Source: Phycisphaerae bacterium (GTDB lineage Bacteria; Planctomycetota; Phycisphaerae; Phycisphaerales; SM1A02). From it: a stretch of 64,000 bases of DNA. Location of the stretch: NCBI GenBank assembly GCA_002716385.1, contig PBAX01000027.1, positions 62,001 to 126,000 on the forward strand, written 5' to 3'. Below the pieces are notes generated by a model that was given only the letters and a program-made list of their open reading frames with translations, was not told where the DNA came from and did not search any database. Positions 8,538-16,204 of the stretch are shown here, piece by piece. Both the position numbers and the translations under genes were made by a program. The first letter of the stretch is position 1; each line of letters opens with the position of its first letter.

Positions 8538-9256
8538 GATTCCACCGGTTCGGATGCCGTGGCGTTCGTATTCACGGGCTCAGGTTTGGGTGGAATCGAG
8601 ACGGCTCCTTCAGGATCATCGATATTCAATCCGCGGATTCTGACTCCGAGGGTAAATGTGCCCATCTTGGGAACCAGAAGGAAGCTACCGGAACCATTGC
8701 GGGTTCCTGAATCGAATTCGAATATCAGCCAGGCATCCAGACCGGCCTTCAGAAGAGACATGTCGGCCGCGGGATTGATCTTGCCGACTCGAAGTGACTT
8801 GAAGGAACCGAAACGCTTGGCCACATCCTGCCCGAAATCCTCGACCTGCTCGACCGTAATGGGATGCCCCTGCAGATCCCAATATGCCAAGGCACCGGCC
8901 GCATTGTTGTTCATCGACTGGACCACGAAGGTGTGGACGGCTTTCGAAATCCCCTCCTCCTGACCACGTTCCACATGGGACTGGAACAGGCTCAGAAGAA
9001 TGACGCTGATCAGACTCATCGCGACTCCCACCACGATGGAGATCCTCGCCAGACGAACACCCGTCATCGAACCATTGGATTGCTTGATTCGACTCAAGGC
9101 CATCAGACCAAGCACCGCCCCAAGCAGACTCACCGGAGGGCATGGCAGACAGGCGAGAACCATCGCCACGACCGCGAGACTCGATAACCTGGAAGGCGAC
9201 CAGTTAGCTGGACCTCCCTGAGACCGCTCGGATTGTGGTTCGTTTTCCTGCTGCAT
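8534..9256 (-). CDS. DUF4190-like two-helix membrane protein, paralogue
   Basis: 240 residues of unknown function and the first gene of the Mla-type run. A polar N-terminus (about 1-25) is followed by two helices (about 26-52 and 70-92) around GAVLGLMALSRIKQ, the DUF4190 pattern. A soluble domain then carries VHTFVVQSMNNNAAGALAYW, suggestive of an NTF2-like or DUF4864-like fold, and KRFGSFKSLRVG. The C-terminus is proline- and threonine-rich. The ATG at 9256 has AGGAG upstream. Together with the next gene it looks like a tandem duplication that has diverged strongly. Confidence 0.72.
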   Translation of the reverse strand: MQQENEPQSERSQGGPANWSPSRLSSLAVVAMVLACLPCPPVSLLGAVLGLMALSRIKQSNGSMTGVRLARISIVVGVAMSLISVILLSLFQSHVERGQEEGISKAVHTFVVQSMNNNAAGALAYWDLQGHPITVEQVEDFGQDVAKRFGSFKSLRVGKINPAADMSLLKAGLDAWLIFEFDSGTRNGSGSFLLVPKMGTFTLGVRIRGLNIDDPEGAVSIPPKPEPVNTNATASEPVES

Positions 9257-9324
9257 GGGACTCCTGGCATGTTCTCCAGTGGGCTCTGGAATGGAATGGT
9301 AATCCGTAGCAAGCCATCACGTCA

Positions 9325-9330
9325 TACACT
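9325..9330 (+). promoter_or_regulatory. -10-like box TACACT of murD
   Basis: TACACT ends 6 bases before the murD ATG at 9337. Transcription would start at or beside the A of the ATG. The only purine-rich element (GGAG) is too close to the start to act as a Shine-Dalgarno. The identical box and spacing occur before the glutamate dehydrogenase gene. Confidence 0.45.
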
Positions 9331-9336
9331 CGGAGA

Positions 9337-10626
9337 ATGATTCCGGACAAGGGAACTCGATGCACCGTGATGGGACTTGGACGCTTCGGAGGCGGCCTCG
9401 GGGTGACCCGCTGGCTTCTGGAGCAGGACTGCTCCGTGATTCTGACGGATCTGGGTTCCGAGGAGGATCTGTCCCAGCCCCTGGAACAACTCGAGGATGC
9501 CATCTCATCCGGACAGATCAGCCTGCGACTGGGCGGCCATGTGGAAAAGGACTTCATCGAAACAGATCTTGTCGTGGCCAACCCGGCCGTACCCAGACCC
9601 TGGGACAATTCATTTCTGAATCTGGCCCGCTCCAACGGCAAACCGATCACAACCGAGCTCTCCCTACTCGTGCGTCACCTCGATCGAACCAGAGTCATCG
9701 GGGTCACCGGTACGAATGGAAAATCAACAACCGCCTCCATGATCCATCACTCCCTCAAACGGAACCGGCTCGAGTCGTATCTCGGTGGAAACATCGGTGG
9801 CAGCTTGCTGAACGATCTCAAGGGGATGTCATCGGACGCGTGGATCGTTCTGGAGATATCCAGCGCGATGCTCTGGTGGCTTCACGAAGATGCCGGAGAC
9901 GGCGGCGGATGGTCGCCCGGAACAGCGGTCATCACCAACATATCGCCCAATCATCTGGACTGGCATGGCGACGAGGAAAACTACGTCATGTGCAAGGAGC
10001 AGATCACCCGTGATCAATTGCCCGGGGAAATCTGCCTTCGAGGCGAACACATAGCCTCGAGAGCCACACCCATTCCATTGAAGATCCCTGGCCGACACAA
10101 TCAGGACAACGCGCATCTTGCCGTAATGGCCGTTTCAACCGCCACAGGAATCGAGCCGGGAGATGCCGCTCGAGGACTGGCCGATTTTCCGGGCCTTCCC
10201 CATCGACTCGAGGCGATCGGAACCGATGGGCGTTTCTTCAACGACTCCAAATCGACGACACCCGAATCGACTCTGCTCGCGATCAATGCATTCGCGCCGA
10301 ACTACTCGCGCATACATCTGATCGCAGGCGGCTACGACAAGGGCATCTCCCTGAATTTGATAGGAACGATCTCCCCTCGACTCGCCGGGGTCTACACGAT
10401 TGGGACCACCGGATCATCGATTGCCGCCTCCGCCGGATCGAATGCACACGAGTGCGGGGACCTCCGGACGGCCGTACGGACTGCGTTGCCCAGAATGCAG
10501 GCGGACGACATTCTTCTACTGAGCCCGGGCTGCGCCTCCTGGGACCAGTTCCCGCATTATGAAGCACGTGGAGATGCCTTCCGTGAACTCGTATCGGATC
10601 AACCGGGAATCACGGGCTCGGACTGA
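9337..10626 (+). CDS. murD: UDP-N-acetylmuramoyl-L-alanine--D-glutamate ligase
   Basis: Cytoplasmic Mur ligase adding D-glutamate to UDP-MurNAc-L-Ala with ATP hydrolysis. The 429-residue protein has the usual three domains: an N-terminal Rossmann domain (MGLGRFGGGLGVTRWLL), the ATP-binding P-loop GVTGTNGKSTT at 122-132 with GGNIG, LEISSAML and NISPNHLDWHG, and the C-terminal domain with GLPHRLEAIG, FFNDSKSTTPEST, AGGYDKG and LSPGCASWDQF. It is monocistronic and convergent with pyrD, whose last 28 bases overlap it on the other strand. It is separated from murA by the Mla-type genes, so the usual dcw cluster is broken up here. Confidence 0.93.
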   Translation: MIPDKGTRCTVMGLGRFGGGLGVTRWLLEQDCSVILTDLGSEEDLSQPLEQLEDAISSGQISLRLGGHVEKDFIETDLVVANPAVPRPWDNSFLNLARSNGKPITTELSLLVRHLDRTRVIGVTGTNGKSTTASMIHHSLKRNRLESYLGGNIGGSLLNDLKGMSSDAWIVLEISSAMLWWLHEDAGDGGGWSPGTAVITNISPNHLDWHGDEENYVMCKEQITRDQLPGEICLRGEHIASRATPIPLKIPGRHNQDNAHLAVMAVSTATGIEPGDAARGLADFPGLPHRLEAIGTDGRFFNDSKSTTPESTLLAINAFAPNYSRIHLIAGGYDKGISLNLIGTISPRLAGVYTIGTTGSSIAASAGSNAHECGDLRTAVRTALPRMQADDILLLSPGCASWDQFPHYEARGDAFRELVSDQPGITGSD

Positions 10627-11540
10627 ACCGCACCGGTGAGTTCCGACAGCCCCGCGACACCCTGCTTTCGAACCCAACGCTCGAGACCGCGGACGATGCG
10701 GACCGAGAGTCGTGGATCGGCGAAGAGCGCCGTACCAAGACCGACCGCGGATGCTCCTGCCAGAATGAGTTCCGCCGCATCGCTCCATCGAGTGACGCCG
10801 CCAAGCCCGATGATTGGTGGACATGACCCCCCATCGAAGCAGGCATGGACACCAGCCACCATCCGCACCGCCAGTTGATGAACCGCCGGCCCACTGAGGC
10901 CCCCCGCCGTATTCGACAATCTCGGCCGACGAGTATCCACATCAATCGACATGGCGGGAACCGTGTTGATGAAGGTCAGGGCGTCGGCCCCGCCCTCGAC
11001 GGCCGCCATCGCAATCGGATAGCCGGGCGCCATCTCCAATGGAAGCTTCACCAGCAATGGCGTCTGCTTGAGTTCGGACTTGATCGCGGCAACGGCTTCT
11101 CGCATCGCGATTGGGTCATCAGTGAACTGACGACCGGTCCCTGTGTTCGGGCATGACATGTTCGCTTCGACCAGTGGAAGACCTGGAACCGAATCAAATG
11201 CCCTGGCGACTGCGACGTAGTCGTCAATGGAGTGCCCCGCCATGGAACCGATGAACACGGGCCCATTCGAATGCAGATGCGGCACAACGTCCGTCATGAA
11301 CGAATCCAACCCGGGATTGGCAAGCCCGACGGCATTGAGCATTCCGGTAGGCAACTCGATGAGCCGCCATGGTGGATGACCATCACGACACTCGGGCGTG
11401 ATCGACTTGGTCGTAATCGCACCGAACGTTCCACTGGGAACGACATCGAGCAGTTCAGGTCCACAGCCTGCGGCGCCGGCAGCCGCCACGAGTGGACTGC
11501 CCAATTCGACTCCGGCAATCGTGACTGACAGATCAGACAT
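10599..11540 (-). CDS. pyrD: Dihydroorotate dehydrogenase, class 1 (PyrD)
   Basis: Oxidises dihydroorotate to orotate in pyrimidine synthesis, using FMN. The 313-residue TIM-barrel protein has AGCGPE near the N-terminus, TTKSITPECRDGHPPWRL, a LNAVGLANPG segment, and NMSCPNTGTGRQF with the active-site cysteine of class 1 enzymes. The phosphate-binding IIGLGGVTRWSDAAELILAG and AVGLGTALFADP are near the C-terminus. It resembles class 1B more than the membrane class 2, but no pyrK electron-transfer subunit is adjacent. I chose the ATG at 11540: a TATGAT box lies 7 bases before it and overlaps the alternative upstream ATG at 11552. It is last in the long minus-strand run and overlaps murD convergently by 28 bases. 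Confidence 0.88.
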   Translation of the reverse strand: MSDLSVTIAGVELGSPLVAAAGAAGCGPELLDVVPSGTFGAITTKSITPECRDGHPPWRLIELPTGMLNAVGLANPGLDSFMTDVVPHLHSNGPVFIGSMAGHSIDDYVAVARAFDSVPGLPLVEANMSCPNTGTGRQFTDDPIAMREAVAAIKSELKQTPLLVKLPLEMAPGYPIAMAAVEGGADALTFINTVPAMSIDVDTRRPRLSNTAGGLSGPAVHQLAVRMVAGVHACFDGGSCPPIIGLGGVTRWSDAAELILAGASAVGLGTALFADPRLSVRIVRGLERWVRKQGVAGLSELTGAVQSEPVIPG

Positions 11541-11547
11541 GAGTGAG

Positions 11548-11553
11548 ATCATA
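11548..11553 (-). promoter_or_regulatory. -10-like box TATGAT of pyrD
   Basis: TATGAT on the minus strand sits 7 bases before the pyrD ATG, just after the YggX-fusion coding region. It would give pyrD its own leaderless transcript even if it also receives read-through. Confidence 0.45.
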
Positions 11554-11560
11554 CGGGGCT

Positions 11561-12181
11561 TCAGCCCTGAGCCGTGATTTCCTCGGGAACACCCAGAAAC
11601 TCGCACATGTGCTGGTCATAGGTGGCGGAATCCTCGTCCTTGGAAAGATCCAGCCGCAACTCGTTGATCACCTTGGTTCCATGACCGACCCACTCGCTCC
11701 AGGTCTCAGCGGAGATGTTCTGCGAGATCCACTCGCCCACAGGCCCCTTGAAAGGAGGCCCAGCGAGCTCGGTTCCGGCACGACCCGTCTGCTTGCAGAT
11801 GAATGAACCCTCCGGGACTTCTGGAGTGTTCGATGCTTCACCATCCAGTTCGGGCGGCTGACGACCGATGCTCTTGAGCAACTCGGCCATGGCGTCCCTT
11901 GGGAGGAGATCGCCCTTCGAAGCGGCTATCACGTACCCCTTCTCAAGTGTGACCACGGCCTTGTCGGACCATCCCGCTTCGATCAAGGCTTCGCCGCAGA
12001 GCTGCCAGGCCTTGCTCATGTCCTCGTTCAATTCGATGCATCGTTCCAGACTCACGGCTGCTTCAGCTGCACGACCGGCCTTGAGATATGCCGAGCCAAG
12101 ACTGAAATGCGCCATCTCGTTGTCGGGATCGGCCTCGGCCATGTTCTCGTACTGTGCAATTCGTTCCTCGAGCGTCGCCAT
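11561..12181 (-). CDS. TPR protein fused to a YggX (Fe(II)-trafficking) domain
   Basis: Two-part protein of 206 residues. Residues about 1-105 are tetratricopeptide repeats (DPDNEMAHFSLGSAYLKAGR, then a unit ending MSKAWQLCGEALIEAGWSDKA). Residues about 120-205 match YggX, which in enterobacteria protects iron-sulfur enzymes from oxidation and may move Fe(II). Matching elements are FICKQTGRAG with the conserved cysteine, PFKGPVGEWI, SAETWSEWVGHGTKVINE and LRLDLS. YggX is normally a free protein of about 90 residues, so the TPR extension is unusual and suggests docking to a partner. The start at 12181 has GAGGAAGG upstream; longer frames would run into the neighbouring gene. It lies 59 bases after the BatA-like gene. 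Confidence 0.85.
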   Translation of the reverse strand: MATLEERIAQYENMAEADPDNEMAHFSLGSAYLKAGRAAEAAVSLERCIELNEDMSKAWQLCGEALIEAGWSDKAVVTLEKGYVIAASKGDLLPRDAMAELLKSIGRQPPELDGEASNTPEVPEGSFICKQTGRAGTELAGPPFKGPVGEWISQNISAETWSEWVGHGTKVINELRLDLSKDEDSATYDQHMCEFLGVPEEITAQG

Positions 12182-12240
12182 TGGTATGCCTTCCTCACTT
12201 CTGAAATTGATGCTTGCGGGGGGAAGTGTAGCATCGAGAC

Positions 12241-14229
12241 TCAACTGGATTGCGAACGTTGCATGATCATCGACGGCCGCTGCCCACCCACTCTCGCATT
12301 CCAGATCCACCACTCGCACATCAGCATGATCAGGGCCGCTCCGATCGCCCATGGCCAGAGTGGGACATATCCCCTGGCGCCACCGTCCGTCGCCTCAATC
12401 TGTTCCTGCCCGAGAATGATGGAATCCACAGCTGCTATCGCAGACTCCTGCTCAGCTGGGAATCGGACTGATCTGTATTGAACGGATCCAATCGAGTCCT
12501 CTACTTCCAGAACGTGCAAGCCCGACAGCATCAGCGGCCCCCAACCGGCCATTCCGTCCGAGTCCACCAGCAGATTTCGAGCGGAACCATCCGGACGCCG
12601 CAGCGTCACTGCTTCCAATCCACCCGGGACGATGAACCTGATCATCTCCCCAAGATCCGACTGACCCTCGACCACCGCAGCGTTGCTGTGTCCGAGCCAG
12701 TCGATGGTGTTGTAGAGGAAGGCCACGAATCCGGGCTCATATGGCCAATTGGACTGCACCGGATCGAAGGCGACATGAACATTGGGGACGCGGCCCTCCT
12801 CCCATGACATGACGAGCGGGTTCCTGGTTCCCGACAGCAGCACATCGACCGAACCATCCGGCTGCAAGGCCTCTGTCTCCTGGACGAACAAGGAACCGGT
12901 ATCGACATGCTGCATGACGGGGTGACGAGACTCCGCTTCCAACGCAACCTGAGATTCCCGCTGCAGACCGTAGGATCTGATCAGATCAGTCTTCGGCGCG
13001 CGACCGATCGAGAGAGTGGGCACACCCGGTATCGAATCAAGCGAGACATTGTCGAAGACGACGACATCCCACTTCAGTTCCGACTGGCGTTCCCGCCACT
13101 GTTGCGGCGTGTAGAAATCCACCTGTTCGAGACCGAAGCCGCCGAGGATCCTCGGCAGGAGTTGCCGACCGTCACTGACAATCACGACATTGAGCTTTCT
13201 TTGCGGCGGAACGACGAGCACAGCGCTGTCATCAACCGCCAGCTCATCCTCTCCGATGAGAGCCACTTCGATGACGGCCCCCCTTGCCAGCTCGAACGGG
13301 GAAAACACGAGACTACGTCGGCCCGGGCCATCGGAAGTGGCGGCCGGAACCTCGAGTTCCTGAATCGATCTGACCTGCCCGTCGACCGACAGCTGCACGT
13401 CGATGGTCGACCGCTCCATTCGGAAGTTTCCAATAGACGCGAACACCTCGACGGACGCCGGCCGATCCCATGGGCGTTCCGCGGCAAGCTGCATGACCGC
13501 CATGTTACGGGTGCGATCGCTTCCAATGCGGTGATAGGTGAGGGTCTCTCCTCTTAGCACTTGCGCATCCAGATCCTGAAGCTGGCCATCACTGAAGAGT
13601 TCAAGCGTTGCCGGCCTCAGCTGTGGAACGTCAGGATCGTCGGGATTAGTGTTGATTGAATACACCCGAGCCAGCTGCAACGCCTCTTCGATGAAGCTTC
13701 GCCCGTGCGAGACTTCGATCCGATCGATGGCATCAAGAAGCTGGACCCGTGAATCGGTGAAGGGCTGAAGGATGTCTGCATCCTCACCGAAGGAGACGAT
13801 CATCGTCTCACCGTCACCACTGGAGAAAAGACCGCCGGGATGCAGACGATCGACCGCTTCTCGAGCGAGTTGCTTGGCGATCTCGAGACGTGAACGTCCA
13901 TTCTCGTCCCCATCTGTCGCTGTCATCGAGCCCGAGCGATCGATCAGAAGCACGGTTCGTCCGCCGGCCCCACTTCTTCCTTCCATACGAGGCTGCATGA
14001 CAGCCAGTACGAGCAGCAGCAGGACAATGAGCTGTAGAAGAAGCAGAAGGTTTCGCCTAAGTCGCTGAAACGGGGAGTTGGCCTGCAGGTCCTCCGTCGA
14101 GGTGAACCAGAGCAGTGTGCTTGAAATCGGAAGCGTTCGGCGTCGCAGCTTCAGGAAGTACATCAGCAGCAATGGCGGCACGACGCCCACAAGAAGAAAG
14201 AATCCGGTCCATGGTGTCAGGAGGCTCAT
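12241..14229 (-). CDS. BatA-like membrane protein with VWA domain
   Basis: Membrane protein of 662 residues in the MoxR-DUF58-VWA group. The N-terminus holds the BatA-type unit: a first helix (TPWTGFFLLVGVVPPLLLMY), the basic KLRRRTLPISSTLLW, and a second helix (LLLLLQLIVLLLLVLAV). A von Willebrand A domain follows, with the metal-site DxSxS as DRSGSM at about residues 98-103. The long remainder, beta-rich and probably periplasmic, includes a GATase-like stretch. A final hydrophobic helix (PLWPWAIGAALIMLMCEWWIW) is near the C-terminus. The start at 14229 overlaps the DUF58 stop (ATGA). Such proteins may act as metal-dependent adhesion modules whose assembly is driven by MoxR; the substrate is unknown. 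Confidence 0.85.
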   Translation of the reverse strand: MSLLTPWTGFFLLVGVVPPLLLMYFLKLRRRTLPISSTLLWFTSTEDLQANSPFQRLRRNLLLLLQLIVLLLLVLAVMQPRMEGRSGAGGRTVLLIDRSGSMTATDGDENGRSRLEIAKQLAREAVDRLHPGGLFSSGDGETMIVSFGEDADILQPFTDSRVQLLDAIDRIEVSHGRSFIEEALQLARVYSINTNPDDPDVPQLRPATLELFSDGQLQDLDAQVLRGETLTYHRIGSDRTRNMAVMQLAAERPWDRPASVEVFASIGNFRMERSTIDVQLSVDGQVRSIQELEVPAATSDGPGRRSLVFSPFELARGAVIEVALIGEDELAVDDSAVLVVPPQRKLNVVIVSDGRQLLPRILGGFGLEQVDFYTPQQWRERQSELKWDVVVFDNVSLDSIPGVPTLSIGRAPKTDLIRSYGLQRESQVALEAESRHPVMQHVDTGSLFVQETEALQPDGSVDVLLSGTRNPLVMSWEEGRVPNVHVAFDPVQSNWPYEPGFVAFLYNTIDWLGHSNAAVVEGQSDLGEMIRFIVPGGLEAVTLRRPDGSARNLLVDSDGMAGWGPLMLSGLHVLEVEDSIGSVQYRSVRFPAEQESAIAAVDSIILGQEQIEATDGGARGYVPLWPWAIGAALIMLMCEWWIWNARVGGQRPSMIMQRSQSS

Positions 14230-15149
14230 TGGAGTAGCCCCTGTCTTCGAAGATATTCCACAAGCAGGACTTCCATGTCGACATCGGTGCCGATGGACAG
14301 GTTCCCGATCCCCCGTCTTGTGCACCACTCACGAAGACCCTCGCAATAGGACTCCAGATTCTCCCGGTATCGCCTGAGCAACGCAGGCGTGACCGTGATC
14401 TCGCAGTCTTGACCTGTCTCCACGTCTCGAAGCCTGACATCACCGGAAAGTCCCCGGGAAGCTGGATCAAGTTCATCGGGTGCCAGTATCTGGAGGCAGA
14501 AGACATCGTCCCCACTGCCTGTGAGATATCGAAGCCCGGCGTCATACCCATCGGGCTCGAGGAAATCCGAGAGCACGACCAGAACGCCGCGACCACGCCG
14601 CCCCTGAGCGATCGACTTCATTCCGGCTTCGAGACCCTGGGAAGAACCCACCGAGAGATCGATGAGCCAGCTGGCCATTTCGCGTGTTCGGCTCCGGCCA
14701 CGAATCGAATTCAACTGCTTGACGCCATCACCGTCGAAACCGAACAGGCTCACACGGTGCTGATTCACCAGACCGATGTAGCCCAGGGACATCGCCAGTC
14801 GCTTGCAGAAACCGAGCTTGTTGGGTCCGCCCCAATCCATAGAAGGACTCGTATCCACCGCGATCGCGAGCGACAGGTCCTCCTCCTCCATGAAGAGCTT
14901 GAGGAAGAGCGTTTCAAGTCGCGCGTAGATGTTCCAGTCGACGAATCGCAGATCATCCCCGGCGGTGTACGGTCGATAGTCAGCGAAGTCCACACTCTGA
15001 CCACGCCGACGACTTCGACGCTCACCATGGATCTTCCCGCTGAACACCTTCCGGGAGAGGACATCCAGACGATTCAATCTAGACATCAGGGCACCACCGA
15101 GCAGATCCTCGACCGTACTGGGGGATTCACCTTCTCCATAGGCGCTCAT
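14226..15149 (-). CDS. DUF58 domain protein
   Basis: 307 residues, soluble, of the DUF58 family that accompanies MoxR ATPases. The diagnostic segment SVDFADYRPYTAGDDLRFVD is near residue 60, followed by the VWA-like AVDTSPSMDWG, which keeps a DxSxS metal site, and VLVVLSDFLEPDGYD. The C-terminal half carries a conserved DDVFCLQILAPDELDP. It overlaps the MoxR gene upstream and the BatA-like gene downstream by four bases each, so translation is coupled. It probably works with the MoxR ATPase on envelope proteins; biochemical activity is unknown for the family. Confidence 0.88.
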   Translation of the reverse strand: MSAYGEGESPSTVEDLLGGALMSRLNRLDVLSRKVFSGKIHGERRSRRRGQSVDFADYRPYTAGDDLRFVDWNIYARLETLFLKLFMEEEDLSLAIAVDTSPSMDWGGPNKLGFCKRLAMSLGYIGLVNQHRVSLFGFDGDGVKQLNSIRGRSRTREMASWLIDLSVGSSQGLEAGMKSIAQGRRGRGVLVVLSDFLEPDGYDAGLRYLTGSGDDVFCLQILAPDELDPASRGLSGDVRLRDVETGQDCEITVTPALLRRYRENLESYCEGLREWCTRRGIGNLSIGTDVDMEVLLVEYLRRQGLLQ

Positions 15150-16204
15150 GCGACGGTCCCTCCTCCGGATTCAACTGGAATCTCGACGGGCACATCGGCC
15201 AGAAGCATCTCGATGACATCCGTTCCTCGGCGGCCATCTGTACCGGCCTCGAACGTCAAGCCGATTCTGTGACGCAGCGCCGCGGGCGCGACGCGACGGA
15301 TATCCTCCGTGGATGCCGCGAAGCGACCATCCGCGACCGCGAGCACCTTGGCCGCCGAGATCAGCGACTGGGCACCTCTGGGACTGACGCCCAGCTGCAC
15401 GTATCTGCGCATGGACTCCGGAAAGAACGCACTACTCGGATGCGTTGCCAGCACGAGTCGGATAGCGTAGTCCTGAACATGCGGCGCCACGATGGCATCC
15501 CGCATGAGTTTTCGGGCAGACATCAGGAACCTGCCATCGAGCCGCTGTCTGGCATGCGACTCCTCCTGACCGGTCGTCCTGGACAATATCTCGTTCAGAT
15601 CATCGCGATCCACATCAGGCACCTCGACCTTGAACAGAAAACGATCCAACTGGGCCTCCGGCAACGAATAGGTGCCCTCCTGCTCGACCGGATTCTGAGT
15701 CGCCAGGACGAAGAACGGCTCAGGCAGTGGGCGCGTCTCCCCATCGGCCGTGACCGTACGTTCCTGCATGGCTTCAAGGAGCGCCGACTGGCTCTTCGGG
15801 GTGGCCCTGTTGATCTCATCCGCCAGAACCAGTTGATGGAAGATCGGCCCGGGCCTGAAGATGATGTCTCTGGATGAGGTGCCGGGATTTTCGACGACGA
15901 CGGTCGTACCGGTCACATCAGCGGGCATCACATCTGGTGTGAACTGGATTCTCGCAAACTCCAGATCCAACGCCTCGGCGATGGTCTTCACAAGAAGCGT
16001 CTTGCCCAGTCCCGGAACACCCTCGAGCAGAACATGCCCACCGGCGAATATGGCCACGAGCGTTTCGTCAATGACTCGCTGCTGTCCGACGATGATTCGA
16101 CCGATCTCGGCACGGAGCATCCCGAACCCTCGACGTGCCTGCTCACAGGCATCGCGAACACTCTCGAGATCGGTCGGATCCCACTCAAGGACGGGTGAAC
16201 TCAT
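15146..16204 (-). CDS. MoxR-family AAA+ ATPase
   Basis: Chaperone-like AAA+ ATPase of 352 residues. Walker A GVPGLGKT, the MoxR-specific QFTPDVMPADVTGT, Walker B LVLADEINRATPKSQSALLE, sensor FFVLATQNPVEQEGTYSLPE and AQLDRFLFKVEV are all present in order. A helical lid with LGVSPRGAQSLI follows. MoxR proteins are thought to help mature or insert metal ions in partner VWA proteins; here the partners would be the 980-residue VWA protein upstream and the DUF58 and BatA-like proteins downstream. It overlaps both neighbours by four bases. Confidence 0.93.
   Translation of the reverse strand: MSSPVLEWDPTDLESVRDACEQARRGFGMLRAEIGRIIVGQQRVIDETLVAIFAGGHVLLEGVPGLGKTLLVKTIAEALDLEFARIQFTPDVMPADVTGTTVVVENPGTSSRDIIFRPGPIFHQLVLADEINRATPKSQSALLEAMQERTVTADGETRPLPEPFFVLATQNPVEQEGTYSLPEAQLDRFLFKVEVPDVDRDDLNEILSRTTGQEESHARQRLDGRFLMSARKLMRDAIVAPHVQDYAIRLVLATHPSSAFFPESMRRYVQLGVSPRGAQSLISAAKVLAVADGRFAASTEDIRRVAPAALRHRIGLTFEAGTDGRRGTDVIEMLLADVPVEIPVESGGGTVA

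Noticed and set aside
14409-15272. A 287-codon plus-strand frame over DUF58
   Set aside because: It is antisense to conserved DUF58 motifs and has no family resemblance.
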